Below, piece by piece: positions 17,136 through 28,744 of a DNA stretch of 64,000 bases. The position numbers were made by a program, and so were the translations under genes. The notes under the pieces are model-generated. The model saw only the letters and a program-made list of their open reading frames with translations. It did no database searches and was not told the DNA's origin. Each line of letters begins with the position of its first letter. Within the stretch, counting starts at the first letter, position 1. The stretch lies in assembly GCF_042660285.1 (NCBI RefSeq), contig NZ_JBHSTP010000001.1, positions 1,054,001 to 1,118,000 of the forward strand, given 5' to 3'. Source of the stretch: Luethyella okanaganae (GTDB taxonomy: Bacteria; Actinomycetota; Actinomycetes; Actinomycetales; Microbacteriaceae).

Positions 17136-20100
17136 ATGGCGCTTCAACCGACGTTTTCGAGGTTCGGCACAACACCTGAACGTCAGGGGCTCTACGACCC
17201 CGCCCACGAGAAGGACGCGTGTGGCCTCGCCATGGTCGCGACTCTTCGTGGCACGGCCGGGCACGACATCATCACGGCCGCGCTCGACGCCCTGCGCAAC
17301 CTCGAGCACCGCGGGGCGGTCGGCTCCGACGCGGGCACCGGCGACGGCGCCGGCATCATCACGCAGATTCCTGATGCATTCTTGCGTGCCGTCACCGACT
17401 TCGCGCTGCCCCCTGTCGGTCGCTACGCCGTTGGCAATGCCTTCCTGCCCACCGACCCGACCGCGCGCAGTTCGATCAAGCGTGCGATCGCGACGATCGC
17501 AGTCGAGGAAGGACTGACGATCCTCGGCTGGCGTGAGGTGCCCGTCCGCCCCGACGAGGTCGGCAATCTGGCGCGTGCCGCCATGCCGGCCATCCAGCAA
17601 CTCTATGTGCAGAGCACCCACACGACCGAGAGCGGTGCGGTGGCCGGCGGCATCCAGCTCGACCGTCAGGCTTTCCGTCTGCGCAAACGGGCCGAACGCG
17701 AACTTGAGATCTACTTCGCCTCGTTGTCCTGTCGCACGCTCGTCTACAAGGGCATGGTCACTACTCTGCAGCTCGAGCCGTTCTATCCCGATCTCTCCGA
17801 CGAGCGGTTCGCGTCGAAGCTTGCCCTCGTGCACTCGCGCTACTCCACGAACACCTTCCCGTCCTGGCCGCTTGCGCAGCCGTTCCGGATGATCGCGCAC
17901 AACGGAGAGATCAACACAATCCAGGGCAATCGCAATTGGATGCGTGCCCGCCAGTCGCAGCTCGAGTCCGAGCTGCTCGGGGAGCTGTCACCGCTTCTGC
18001 CGATCGTCACCCCGGGGGCGAGCGACTCGGCTTCCTTCGACGAGGTCGTCGAACTCCTCACCCTCTCCGGCCGTTCGCTGCCACACGCCGTCATGATGAT
18101 GGTCCCCGAGGCGTGGGAGAACCAGAGTGACATCGATCCGGAGCGTCGAGCGTTCTACGAGTACCATTCGATGCTCATGGAGCCGTGGGATGGCCCGGCC
18201 GCGATCGTCTTCACCGACGGCTCCCTCGTCGGCGCGACTCTCGACCGCAACGGGCTCCGCCCTGGACGCTACCTCGTCACCGACGACGGACTCGTCGTGC
18301 TGGCCAGCGAGATCGGCGTGCTCGACATAGATCCGAGCAAAGTCGTACGCAAAGGTCGTCTGCGCCCCGGCAAGATGTTCCTCGTCGACACCATCGCCGG
18401 CCGGCTCATAGAGGACGACGAGATCAAGGCGGAGCTGGCGGCCGCCGAACCGTGGGGCGAGTGGCTCGAGACCGGCAGAATCAAACTCGCCGACCTTCCG
18501 GAGCGTGAGCACATCGTGCACCCGCCGGCATCCGTCGTGCGCCGTCAACGCACTTTCGGGTACACCGAGGAGGAGTTGCGCATCCTGCTCGCCCCCATGG
18601 CCAGAACCGGTGCCGAGCCGCTCGGGGCCATGGGCTCCGACACACCGATCGCCGTGCTTTCGGAGCGTCCGCGACTCATCTTCGACTACTTCACCCAGCA
18701 GTTCGCGCAGGTGACGAACCCGCCGCTCGACTCGATCCGCGAGGAGGTCGTCACCTCGCTCGGCACTTCTGTCGGCCCCGAGTGCAATCTGCTGGACGCC
18801 GGACCGGAACACGCGCGCCAGGTGTCGCTCACCTTTCCGGTGATCGACAACGACGAGCTCGCGAAGATCCAGCACATCGATCCCAAGCCCGGCAGTCGCA
18901 CCACGGCCACCATTCGCGGTCTCTACCGTTTCGATGAGGGGCCGGATGCCCTCCACGACCGGCTCGTCGCGCTCTGCGGCGAAGCCGACGACGCGATCGC
19001 GGCCGGAGCGCGCTTCCTCGTGCTGAGCGACCGCGACTCCAACAAGGACCTCGCGCCGATCCCGTCGCTGCTCATGACCGCTGCCGTGCACCACCACCTC
19101 ATCCGGGCTGAGAACCGAATGAAGGTCGGGCTCATCGTCGAAGCGGGCGATGTGCGCGAGGTGCACCATGTCGCGTTGCTGATCGGTTACGGGGCGTCCG
19201 CCGTCAACCCCTATCTGGCGATGGAGAGCTGTGAGAACCTCGTGCGCACCGGGGTCATCACCGGAGTCACGCCGGAGAAGGCCGTGCGCAACGTCATCAA
19301 GGCGCTCGGCAAGGGCGTGCTCAAGATCATGTCCAAGATGGGCATCTCGACGATCTCGTCGTATGCGGGTGCTCAGGCGTTCGAGGCGATCGGCCTGAAC
19401 GACGAGTTCGTCGCCGAGTACTTCACCGGAACGATCTCCAAGCTCGGCGGCATCGGTCTCGACGTGGTCGCGGCCGAGACCCTCGCTCGGCACAGCGCCG
19501 CTTACCCGGCGGATGCCGCTGTCACCGTTCATGAGCGTCTCGCGACCGGTGGCGAGTACCAGTGGCGCCGCGAGGGATCGCCGCATCTGTTCAACCCGGA
19601 GACGGTCTTTCGCCTGCAGCACTCGACGCGCACGCGCCGGTACGATGTGTTCCGCGAGTACACGAAGCTCGTCGACGACCAGGCGGCGACGCTCATGACC
19701 CTTCGTGGCATGTTCACCTTCAACGCGGGCCAGCGCCCCGCCGTGCCGATCGACGAGGTGGAGTCGGTCGAATCGATCGTCAAGCGGTTCTCGACCGGCG
19801 CGATGAGCTACGGCTCGATCTCGAAGGAGGCGCATGAGACGCTCGCGATCGCGATGAACCGGCTCGGCGCCAAGTCGAACACGGGCGAGGGCGGCGAGGA
19901 TCTCGACCGTCTGCTCGACCCGGAGCGTCGGAGCGCCATCAAGCAGGTCGCCTCCGGCCGCTTCGGCGTGACGAGCATGTACCTCACGCATGCCGACGAC
20001 ATCCAGATCAAACTCGCGCAGGGGGCCAAGCCCGGTGAGGGCGGTCAGCTGCCATCGACGAAGGTCTACCCGTGGATCGCGCGCACACGCCACGGTACGG

Positions 20101-21705
20101 CGGGGGTCGGACTCATCTCGCCGCCGCCGCATCACGACATCTATTCGATCGAGGACCTCAAACAGCTCATCTTCGACCTCAAGCGTGCCAACCCCAAGGC
20201 CCGCATCCACACCAAGCTCGTAAGCCAGTCGGGGATCGGCGCGGTTGCGGCCGGAGTCGCCAAGGCGCTCTCCGACGTGATCCTGGTCTCGGGCCACGAC
20301 GGCGGAACCGGCGCGAGCCCGGTGAACTCTCTCAAGCATGCCGGGACGCCGTGGGAACTCGGCCTTGCCGAGACCCAGCAGACGCTCATGCTCAACGGCA
20401 TGCGCGACCGCGTCGTCGTGCAGGTCGACGGCCAGCTCAAGACCGGCCGTGACGTCGTGATCGGTGCTTTGCTCGGCGCGGAGGAGTTCGGCTTCGCCAC
20501 GGCGCCGCTCGTGGTCGAGGGATGCATCATGATGCGCGTCTGCCATCTCGACACCTGCCCTGTCGGCGTCGCGACCCAGAACCCCGAGTTGCGCAAACGC
20601 TTCAGCGGAAAGCCGGAGTTCGTCGTGAACTTCTTCGAGTTCATCGCCCAGGAGGTGCGCGAGTATCTCGCGGAACTCGGTTTCCACAGCTTCGAGGAGG
20701 CCATCGGCCACCGCGAGGTGCTCAACGTCGACGCCGCGGTCGAGCATTGGAAGGCATCGGGTATGGATCTCACCCCGATACTCGTCGGACCGGACTTCTC
20801 GGATGCCGAGCCACGCCAGAATCGGCGCGGGCAGGAGCACGAGATCGCCCAGCACTTCGACAACGAACTGATCCGCCGGAGCGTCAATGTGCTCGACCAC
20901 GGTGGGCGCGTATCGATCGCCCTGCCGATCCGCAACACCGAACGCGCTGTCGGCACCCTGCTCGGTCACGAGGTGACAGTGCGGCACGGCGAGAACGGCC
21001 TGCCGAGCGGCTCGATCGAGGTCACGCTCACCGGATCGGCCGGGCAGTCCCTCGGCGCCTTCCTACCGAGCGGCATCACCCTGCGGCTCGAAGGCGACTC
21101 CAACGACTATGTGGGCAAGGGGCTCTCTGGCGGTCAGATCGTCGTTCGACCGGACCGGCACAGCGTGTTCCCGGCGGAGCGCAACGTCATCGCCGGGAAT
21201 GTGATCGGCTACGGCGCGACGCAGGGGACGATGTTCATCCGCGGCATCGTCGGTGAACGGTTCCTCGTGCGCAACTCTGGAGCGACCGCGGTCGTCGAGG
21301 GCGTCGGCGACCACGCACTCGAATACATGACGGGTGGTCTCGCCCTCATCCTCGGTGGCACCGGACGCAACCTCGGCGCGGGGATGTCGGGGGGCACAGC
21401 CTACGTGTACGACCTCAAGCGCGAACGGGTCAACCGTGATTCGCTCGATAGTGGCGAACTCGAGCTGCACGAGCTCGGCAGCGCGGACCGCGAGATCGTG
21501 CGCGACCTGCTCGAACAGCATCGTGCCGAGACCGAGTCGGCGCTGGCCGACCGGCTCCTCGCCACTCTCGACGAGACGATGGATCGCTTCGTCAAGGTGC
21601 TGCCGCGCGACTACGCCGCGGTGCTCGAAACCCGTCGGCACGCCCTCGACGAGGGACTGGACCCCGATGGCGACATCGTGTGGACCCGAATCCTGGAGGT
21701 GACCG

Positions 21706-21713
<8 letters not shown>
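17136..21713 (+). CDS. gltB: glutamate synthase (NADPH) large subunit
   Basis: GltB makes glutamate from glutamine and 2-oxoglutarate with electrons from GltD. The ATG at 17136 follows GAGG; a TTG one codon earlier is unlikely. The 1525-residue product has the N-terminal glutaminase domain whose catalytic residue Cys29 (HEKDACGLA) would be exposed by removal of a short propeptide. A central domain, the FMN synthase domain (SGHDGGTGASPVNSLKHAG) and the 3Fe-4S site CIMMRVCHLDTCPVGVAT follow. The C-terminal glycine-rich beta-helix domain is also present. It overlaps gltD by eight bases. No regulatory RNA was recognised in the 121-base upstream spacer. Confidence 0.97.
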
Positions 21714-23163
<1,450 letters not shown>

Positions 23164-23239
23164 ATCTAGATCTGTCCGAACCGTTCACGGAACATATCCC
23201 CGAGCGCCCTACAGGGCAGGAATCACGGAGCAGAACAGA

Positions 23240-24682
23240 ATGAGACGCGCGAAAATCGTCGCAACCCTCGGTCCGGCGTCGTCGAGCTATGAGCAGATCA
23301 GAGCCCTGATCGATGCCGGCGTCGACGTATGCCGTATGAATCTCAGTCACGGCAGCTACGCCGTGCACGAGACCGTCTATCAGAACGTGCGCAAGGCCGC
23401 CAACGACTCAGGCCGCGCCGTTGCAGTGCTCGTCGACCTGCAGGGTCCCAAGATCCGGCTCGGCAAGTTCGAGAACGGCCCCTACGAGCTCGCCGAAGGA
23501 GACGTCTTCACGATCACGACCGAGGACATCATCGGAAACAAGGAGATATGCAGCACGACTTTCACAGGGCTGCCGAATGACGTCAAGCCAGGGGACTTCC
23601 TGCTGATCGACGACGGCAAGGTGCGTGTCAAGGTGCTGGAGACCGATGGCACGGTCGTCAGGACCGAGGTCATCGTCGCCGGCCCGGTCTCGAACAACAA
23701 GGGCATCAACCTGCCCGGCGTCGCCGTCAACGTTCCCGCGCTCTCCGAGAAGGACGAGGCCGACCTGCGCTGGGGCCTCGAGCTCGGTGCCGACCTCATC
23801 GCGCTCTCGTTCGTGCGCAGTGCGGACGACATCGTGAAGGTACACGAGATCATGGCCGAGGTCGGACGCCGCGTTCCGGTGATCGCCAAGATCGAGAAGC
23901 CGCAGGCCGTCGACCATCTCGAGGAGATCGTCGACGCCTTCGACGCGATCATGGTCGCCCGCGGCGACCTGGGCGTTGAGCTGCCTCTCGAAGCGGTTCC
24001 GATCGTGCAGAAGCACGCCGTCGAGCTCACTCGCCGTATGGCGAAGCCCGTCATCGTCGCGACGCAGATGCTCGAGTCGATGATCCACAGCCCGGTTCCG
24101 ACGCGCGCCGAGACCTCGGATGTCGCGAACGCCGTGCTCGACGGGGCCGACGCCGTCATGCTCTCGGGAGAGACCAGCGTTGGGGAGTATCCGGTCATCA
24201 CGGTGCAGACCATGGCCCGTATCATCGACTCGACCGAGGAGCACGGTCTCGAGCGGATCCTTCCCGTCACGGCGAGGCCGCGCACGCAAGGCGGTGCGAT
24301 CACGCTCGCCGCGAAGGAGGTGGCTGACTTCGTGGACGCCAAGTATCTCTGCATCTTCACGGAGTCTGGCGATTCGGCGCGACGCATGTCCCGCCTCCGT
24401 TCGAAGATCCCCATGCTCGCCTTCACCCCGGAGCCAGGCATCCGCCGCCGGCTGGCGATGACCTGGGGAGTGCAGACCTATCTCGTCGATCGTGTCTCGC
24501 ACACCGACCTCATGTTCAGCCAGATCGACGACGTGCTGCTCGGAAACGGCATGGCGGAAGTCGGCGACAAGGTCGTCGTGATCTCCGGATCTCCTCCCGG
24601 AATCGTTGGATCCACCAACGACATCCGAGTCCACAAGGTGGGTGACGCGCACAACGAGGTCGCTCCGGCCTACAAGCGCTGA
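23240..24682 (+). CDS. pyk: pyruvate kinase
   Basis: Pyruvate kinase makes pyruvate and ATP from phosphoenolpyruvate. The ATG at 23240 gives the expected MRRAKIVATLGPASSSYEQI; the frame stays open far upstream inside gltD. CACGGAG lies about ten bases before the start. The 480 residues include CRMNLSHGSY, DLQGPKIRLGKF, the active-site lysine region PVIAKIEKPQAVDHL, MVARGDLGVELPLE, and MLSGETSVGEYP. The C-terminal allosteric domain is complete. The last five codons and stop are duplicated in tandem just downstream of the gene, leaving the reading frame intact. Confidence 0.97.
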   Translation: MRRAKIVATLGPASSSYEQIRALIDAGVDVCRMNLSHGSYAVHETVYQNVRKAANDSGRAVAVLVDLQGPKIRLGKFENGPYELAEGDVFTITTEDIIGNKEICSTTFTGLPNDVKPGDFLLIDDGKVRVKVLETDGTVVRTEVIVAGPVSNNKGINLPGVAVNVPALSEKDEADLRWGLELGADLIALSFVRSADDIVKVHEIMAEVGRRVPVIAKIEKPQAVDHLEEIVDAFDAIMVARGDLGVELPLEAVPIVQKHAVELTRRMAKPVIVATQMLESMIHSPVPTRAETSDVANAVLDGADAVMLSGETSVGEYPVITVQTMARIIDSTEEHGLERILPVTARPRTQGGAITLAAKEVADFVDAKYLCIFTESGDSARRMSRLRSKIPMLAFTPEPGIRRRLAMTWGVQTYLVDRVSHTDLMFSQIDDVLLGNGMAEVGDKVVVISGSPPGIVGSTNDIRVHKVGDAHNEVAPAYKR

Positions 24683-24701
24683 TCCGGCCTACAAGCGCTG
24701 A
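24664..24701. repeat. 19-bp perfect tandem duplication at the pyk stop
   Basis: The unit tccggcctacaagcgctga appears at 24664-24682, where it is the last codons and stop of pyk, and again at 24683-24701. The protein is unaffected because the first copy already ends in TGA. Confidence 0.92.
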
Positions 24702-24743
24702 GCGGATGCTGGAGACGGTGGCCCGGCGAGGGCGACGCTCATG

Positions 24744-25550
24744 TCACAGCGGAATGCACAGAGGCGTCCCGTCGATCGGGTTCGGCACGATCCGGCAGTC
24801 GAGTCCGTAGACGAGCCGGATCGTCTGTTCCGTGAGCGTCTCGGCCGGGGTGCCTTCAATGTGGATGCCGCCACCGCTGAGCGCCACGACGTGATCGGCG
24901 TAGCGCGCGGCCTGATTGAGGTCGTGCAGCACCATCACGATCGTGCGTCCGTGCTCGCGGTTGAGCGTGCGCAGCAGCTCCAGGACCTCGACCTGGTGCG
25001 CGAGGTCGAGGTAGGTCGTCGGCTCGTCGAGAAGCAGCAGCGGGGTGTCCTGCGCGAGGGCCACCGCGATCCACGCGCGTTGACGCTGCCCGCCGGAGAG
25101 CTCGTCGACCGCACGGTCCTGCAGTTCGAGGAGGCCGCAGGCAGCGATGGCACGGGAGACGATCGTCTCGTCGTCGGTGTTCGCCCGTCCGAACCGACCG
25201 CGGTGCGGGTTTCGTCCGAGCCGGCACAGCTGCCTGACGGTCAGACCCTCGGGAGCGATGGGGGTCTGCGGCAGGATGGTCAGGCTCTTCGCCACCTCGC
25301 GCAACGGCATGCGGGCGATTGACGCGCCGTCGAGGAGGACGGTGCCGTCGCGGGGCGGACGAACGCGGGAGAGCGCGGCGAGTAGTGTCGACTTGCCGCA
25401 TCCGTTCGCGCCGATCAGGGCGGTGATCTTGCCGGTCGGAATGTCGAGGGTGACGCCAGACAACACGGGCGTCTCGGTGTAGCCGACGGTCACGTCGTCG
25501 GCGCGCAGGCGCGCCTCAGTTGCGCGTTCAGCGCTGATGGTGTCAGGCAC
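24744..25550 (-). CDS. iron-siderophore ABC transporter ATP-binding protein
   Basis: This is the ATPase of a FepC/FecE/FhuC-type importer. The GTG at 25550 overlaps the preceding permease stop by eight bases and gives 268 residues; the frame extends upstream only inside the permease gene. Visible motifs are Walker A GANGCGKST (47-55), the Q-loop SLTILPQTPIAPEGLTV, signature LSGGQRQRAWIA, Walker B LLLLDEPTTYLD, and the switch histidine in VLHDLNQAARY. It is the last gene of a four-gene operon read toward pyk. The substrate is probably a ferric siderophore, inferred from family and iron box. Confidence 0.92.
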   Translation of the reverse strand: MPDTISAERATEARLRADDVTVGYTETPVLSGVTLDIPTGKITALIGANGCGKSTLLAALSRVRPPRDGTVLLDGASIARMPLREVAKSLTILPQTPIAPEGLTVRQLCRLGRNPHRGRFGRANTDDETIVSRAIAACGLLELQDRAVDELSGGQRQRAWIAVALAQDTPLLLLDEPTTYLDLAHQVEVLELLRTLNREHGRTIVMVLHDLNQAARYADHVVALSGGGIHIEGTPAETLTEQTIRLVYGLDCRIVPNPIDGTPLCIPL

Positions 25551-26523
25551 GGATGCGGGTTTCCCTTCCGAGGAGGTGGAGCAGGTAGGGTGCGCCGACG
25601 ACGGCGGTGACGATGCCGGCCGGAACCTCACTCGGTGTGGCGACGATGCGCCCGAGCACATCGGCGACGCCAAGCAGGAGCGCGCCGAGGAGGGCGGCGG
25701 CGGGCAGGAGGAGGTGGGCGCGCCGGCCCACGAGACGACCGGCGAGGTGAGGGGCGAGCAGGCCAATGAAACCGATCCCGCCGACCACGGCGACGCCGCC
25801 GGCTGCGAGGGCGACGGCGAGGGCGATGAACTCGCCGCGGAGCCGGTTCGGTGCGGTGCCGAGGCTGATCATGCTCGTCTCGTTCAACCCGGCGAGGTCG
25901 AGCCGGCGGCCCGCGAGAACGACCAGGGGTGCGCACACGAACAGCCAGACGCCCAGGAGGACCACCTCGGGCATCGTCGTGCCGTAGAGCGAGCCGGCGA
26001 GCCAGATCATCGCCTGGTTGGTGTCGCCGGGGAAAGACACGAGCAGGAACTGCATGCCGGCCTGGCACAACGCACCCACCGCGATCCCGGTGAGGGCGAT
26101 CGAGGCGACCCCCGATCGGCCGCGGGCGAGGAGAAGGAGTAGAGCCGCGGCGACGGCCGCGCCGACGACGACCGCGATCGGTATCACTGCAACAGTGCTC
26201 GCGGGCAGAAGCATGATGGCCAGCAGTGCGCCGAGGCCAGCGCCCTTGCTCACGCCGATCACGTCGGGGGAGGCGAGCGGGTTCCGCAGCGCGGCCTGGA
26301 GCAGAACCCCTGACACCGCGAGTGCGGCTCCGGCGAGGACGCCGCCGACGACCCGCGGCAGTCGGTACTGCACCACGATGAACGATCCAGGAGCGCTCGG
26401 GTCGGCGAGCGCGGCGATCACCGCCTCGGGCGGCACGAACACGGCGCCGATTCCGATACCGAGCACGGACAGCGCGACGAGGCAGACCGCGAGCACGGCG
26501 ATGCGCACGATCCCGACGGTCAT
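25543..26523 (-). CDS. FecCD-family iron-siderophore permease (second)
   Basis: The 326-residue product is a BtuC/FecCD-type membrane permease with about nine or ten helices. Typical elements are YRLPRVVGGVLAGAALAVSGVLLQAALRNPLASPDVIGVSKGAG near the N-terminal third (described here by its ends RLPR and GVSKGAG), and IGFIGLLAPHLAGRLVG plus EVPAGIVTAVVGAPYLLHLL toward the C-terminus. The ATG overlaps the stop of the first permease (ATGA). With its paralogue it would form the heterodimeric channel that the ATPase drives. Confidence 0.92.
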   Translation of the reverse strand: MTVGIVRIAVLAVCLVALSVLGIGIGAVFVPPEAVIAALADPSAPGSFIVVQYRLPRVVGGVLAGAALAVSGVLLQAALRNPLASPDVIGVSKGAGLGALLAIMLLPASTVAVIPIAVVVGAAVAAALLLLLARGRSGVASIALTGIAVGALCQAGMQFLLVSFPGDTNQAMIWLAGSLYGTTMPEVVLLGVWLFVCAPLVVLAGRRLDLAGLNETSMISLGTAPNRLRGEFIALAVALAAGGVAVVGGIGFIGLLAPHLAGRLVGRRAHLLLPAAALLGALLLGVADVLGRIVATPSEVPAGIVTAVVGAPYLLHLLGRETRIRA

Positions 26524-27548
26524 GACGTTCTCCGGCTCCGGCGCACGAGCACCAGGAAGAGGGGAGTGCCGACCAGCGCCGTGACGATCCCAGCGGGGAA
26601 CTCGCTCGGGAAGAACAGCACTCGCCCGAGGACGTCGGCCGTGGTGACCATCGTGGCCCCGCTGAGCGCGCACAGGGGGATGGACCAGCGTTCCTGGTGG
26701 CCGGCGGCCAGACGGATGAGGTGAGGGACGATGAGACCGACGAAGCCGATCGGACCCGAAACGGCGACCGCGGCACCGGCGAGGAGGACGACCAGGGCGC
26801 CGACGAGCGCAGACACGAGTCCATAGTTCTGCCCGAAGGTCGTGGCCGTCTCAGGACCCAGCGCCAGGATGGACAGTTGTCTGCCCATCACGGCCGCGGT
26901 GGCGACGCCGAGACCGATCAGGGGAGTGGCGAGGGTGACATCGTTCCATTGCGCTCCCGAGATCGAGCCGGCGAGCCAGAACACGATGTCGACGGATGCG
27001 TCGTTCAGCACGGCCATACCCTGCACGAGCGCGGTGAGGAGGAGGTGGACGGACATGCCGGCCAGTGCGAGCGCGGCGAGACCGAGGCTGCCGCGGGAGG
27101 CGAGCGACCAGACGAGCACTCCGCCGAGCACTCCGCCGAGCAACGCAGGAAAGGCGCCGAGCGTCGAGGTCCACGGCGTGTAGACGATGGTGGCGACCAT
27201 CGCGACACTGGCGCCGGCGGTGACGCCGAACGTCTGCGGCGAGGCCAGTGGGTTTCGGGTCAGGCTCTGCATGAGAGAGCCGGCGACAGCGAGAGCCGCG
27301 CCGACGGCGATCCCGAGCACGGTGCGTGGCAAACGCACATTCGCAATCGTGAGGATGGTCGCGTCGTCGAGGCGGGCGAGACCGGCCAAAGAGCTCAGCG
27401 GATCCGCGGCGCTCGAGCCGATGCCGACGCTGCCGACGACCCCCGCGAGCAGAACCGCGAGCAGCACGGTCGCCGTGAGGAGCGGGCGCCGACGGCCCGC
27501 GGGCGCGACGACGCCCGCGGGCAGCGGACGGTTGACGAGGGTCGTCAC
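26520..27548 (-). CDS. FecCD-family iron-siderophore permease (first)
   Basis: The 342-residue product is the second BtuC/FecCD-type permease of the importer. It has a long first hydrophobic helix (LLTATVLLAVLLAGVVGSVG), the family element VRLPRTVLGIAVGAALAVAG, LTRNPLASPQTFGVTAGA, and GPIGFVGLIVPHLIRLAAG. EFPAGIVTALVGTPLFLVLV follows near the end. The GTG start overlaps the stop of the binding-protein gene (GTGA). The two permeases are similar but clearly diverged, as expected for a heterodimer. Confidence 0.92.
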   Translation of the reverse strand: MTTLVNRPLPAGVVAPAGRRRPLLTATVLLAVLLAGVVGSVGIGSSAADPLSSLAGLARLDDATILTIANVRLPRTVLGIAVGAALAVAGSLMQSLTRNPLASPQTFGVTAGASVAMVATIVYTPWTSTLGAFPALLGGVLGGVLVWSLASRGSLGLAALALAGMSVHLLLTALVQGMAVLNDASVDIVFWLAGSISGAQWNDVTLATPLIGLGVATAAVMGRQLSILALGPETATTFGQNYGLVSALVGALVVLLAGAAVAVSGPIGFVGLIVPHLIRLAAGHQERWSIPLCALSGATMVTTADVLGRVLFFPSEFPAGIVTALVGTPLFLVLVRRSRRTS

Positions 27549-28483
27549 ACGCGGGTGCCGTACACGTGGCTCAGGATGTCCCGCGCGACGAGCTCGGCGG
27601 AGCGGAGGCCGCGGAAGCGTGTGAAGACGTTGCGGTCGACGTCGTAGGAGGAGCCGTTCGCGATGGCGGTCATGCCGGTCCAGACGGCGTTCTTAGCCCA
27701 CTGCGCGGTGATCGGGTTGTTCGCGTCGGTCGCGATGAGAAGCACGCCGGGGTTCACTCCGGCGACGCGCTCCAGATCGACGTCCTCGTAGGGCTTTTCG
27801 GACTGCACAGCGACCGTGAGACCGAGAGCGTTCAGCACGGCCCCGTCGAAGGAACCGCTCGTGTGCAGCCGCAGCGAGTCGTCTCGAGCGACGGCGAGCT
27901 GGAACGTGCGTGTCTCCGTGTTCGGGATGAGGTCGGCGTATCCGCTCATCGTCTTGTCGTGCGCCGCCAGCACGGCCTCGCCTTTCGGCTCGTCGCCGAG
28001 CGCGTCGGCGATCGTGAGCACGCCGTCGCGGATGTCCTTGTAACTGCCCTCGCGGCTGTTCAACACCACCGTCGGCGCGATGGCCGACAACTGCTCGTAG
28101 ATCGCCGAGTGCCGATCGAGGTCCGCGATGATCAGGTCGGGGGCGAGGCTCGCGATGATCTCCTGGTTCGGCTCCGAGCGGGTACCGACCGAGTCGTAGT
28201 CGATCTTGTCCCCGGCAAGCTGCGTGACCCGGCTTTCGTCGTCGTCGTCCGCGATGCCGACGGGGTCGACGCCCAGGACGAGGAGCGTGTCGACGAAGGA
28301 GAACTCGAGGGCGACCACGCGCTCAGGCGTGCCGGTGATCTCGGTCTCGCCCAGCTCGTGTGCGATGCTGCGTTGCTCAGCCGACTTCGTCGAGGGGCCG
28401 GCGGATGCGCCGCAGCCGGTGGCAGCGAGGAGAAGTGCCGCAGCGGTGAAGACGGCTGTGATGAGGCGGACGGGTCGGTGCAC
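27545..28483 (-). CDS. iron-siderophore substrate-binding lipoprotein
   Basis: The 312-residue product is a class III periplasmic-binding-type protein anchored as a lipoprotein. The GTG at 28483 gives MHRPVRLITAVFTAAALLLA, a signal peptide, followed by AATGCG with the lipobox cysteine at residue 24. An AGGA site precedes the start. The mature part has ERVVALEFSFVDTLLVLGVDPVGIAD and a second lobe with FQLAVARDDSLRLHTSGSF. The rigid interlobe helix expected for this fold is consistent with the spacing. It heads the importer operon and has an iron box just upstream. Which siderophore it binds cannot be told. Confidence 0.92.
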   Translation of the reverse strand: MHRPVRLITAVFTAAALLLAATGCGASAGPSTKSAEQRSIAHELGETEITGTPERVVALEFSFVDTLLVLGVDPVGIADDDDESRVTQLAGDKIDYDSVGTRSEPNQEIIASLAPDLIIADLDRHSAIYEQLSAIAPTVVLNSREGSYKDIRDGVLTIADALGDEPKGEAVLAAHDKTMSGYADLIPNTETRTFQLAVARDDSLRLHTSGSFDGAVLNALGLTVAVQSEKPYEDVDLERVAGVNPGVLLIATDANNPITAQWAKNAVWTGMTAIANGSSYDVDRNVFTRFRGLRSAELVARDILSHVYGTRV

Positions 28484-28514
28484 AGTTTGTTCCTGTCGTT
28501 GAATTGATAACCGA

Positions 28515-28533
28515 TTAGGTAAGGCTAACCTTA
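28515..28533 (-). promoter_or_regulatory. DtxR/IdeR-type iron box of the siderophore importer
   Basis: TTAGGTAAGGCTAACCTTA matches 17 of 19 positions of the DtxR/IdeR consensus TTAGGTTAGGCTAACCTAA. It lies 31 bases upstream of the lipoprotein start and touches a -10-like TAGAAT read on the minus strand (28533-28538). Binding of an iron-loaded DtxR-family repressor there would block transcription, so the importer should be induced on iron starvation. Confidence 0.85.
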
Positions 28534-28572
28534 TTCTATGACAGGCCGTGTTGTCGCCTACGACGAGAAGAA

Positions 28573-28618
28573 CGAAGGCCCCCACTTCACCGTAAATACG
28601 GTGAAGTGGGGGCCTTCG
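28573..28618. terminator. long perfect hairpin between tRNA-Leu and the importer operon
   Basis: Two 22-base arms (28573-28594 and 28597-28618) are perfectly complementary and separated by only AA, giving a very strong GC-rich stem. It lies directly downstream of the minus-strand tRNA-Leu gene and upstream of the importer promoter. No T-tract is present on either strand, a form of terminator common in actinobacteria. It would separate the two transcription units. Confidence 0.7.
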
Positions 28619-28624
28619 AGGTCG

Positions 28625-28707
28625 TGCCGGTGGTGGGATTCGAACCCACACGCCCTTTCAGACAAAGCATTTTGAGTGCTCCGCGTCTGCCATTCCGCCA
28701 CACCGGC
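28625..28707 (-). tRNA. tRNA-Leu (anticodon CAA)
   Basis: Read on the minus strand, 83 bases fold as a class II tRNA. The acceptor arms GCCGGTG/CACCGGC pair over seven bases with discriminator A. The anticodon stem encloses the loop CTCAAAA, which gives anticodon CAA for UUG codons. A long variable arm is present, and the T arm contains GGGTTCGAATCCC. The 3' CCA is not encoded. A leucine identity fits both the anticodon and the long variable arm. Confidence 0.95.
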
Positions 28708-28732
28708 GCACAAGACCTCGACCACAATACCG

Positions 28733-28738
28733 TAGGCT
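28733..28738 (+). promoter_or_regulatory. -10 element of a leaderless pdtaR promoter
   Basis: TAGGCT lies exactly six bases before the GTG start at 28745, in the short gap after the divergent tRNA gene. No ribosome-binding site is possible upstream at normal spacing, so a leaderless transcript is likely. Confidence 0.55.
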
Positions 28739-28744
28739 TTCACC

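Noticed and set aside
17988..20987. A 999-codon open frame on the minus strand across gltB
   Set aside because: It is antisense to an undoubted gltB gene; long antisense frames arise from high GC at third codon positions. No domain was recognised in it.
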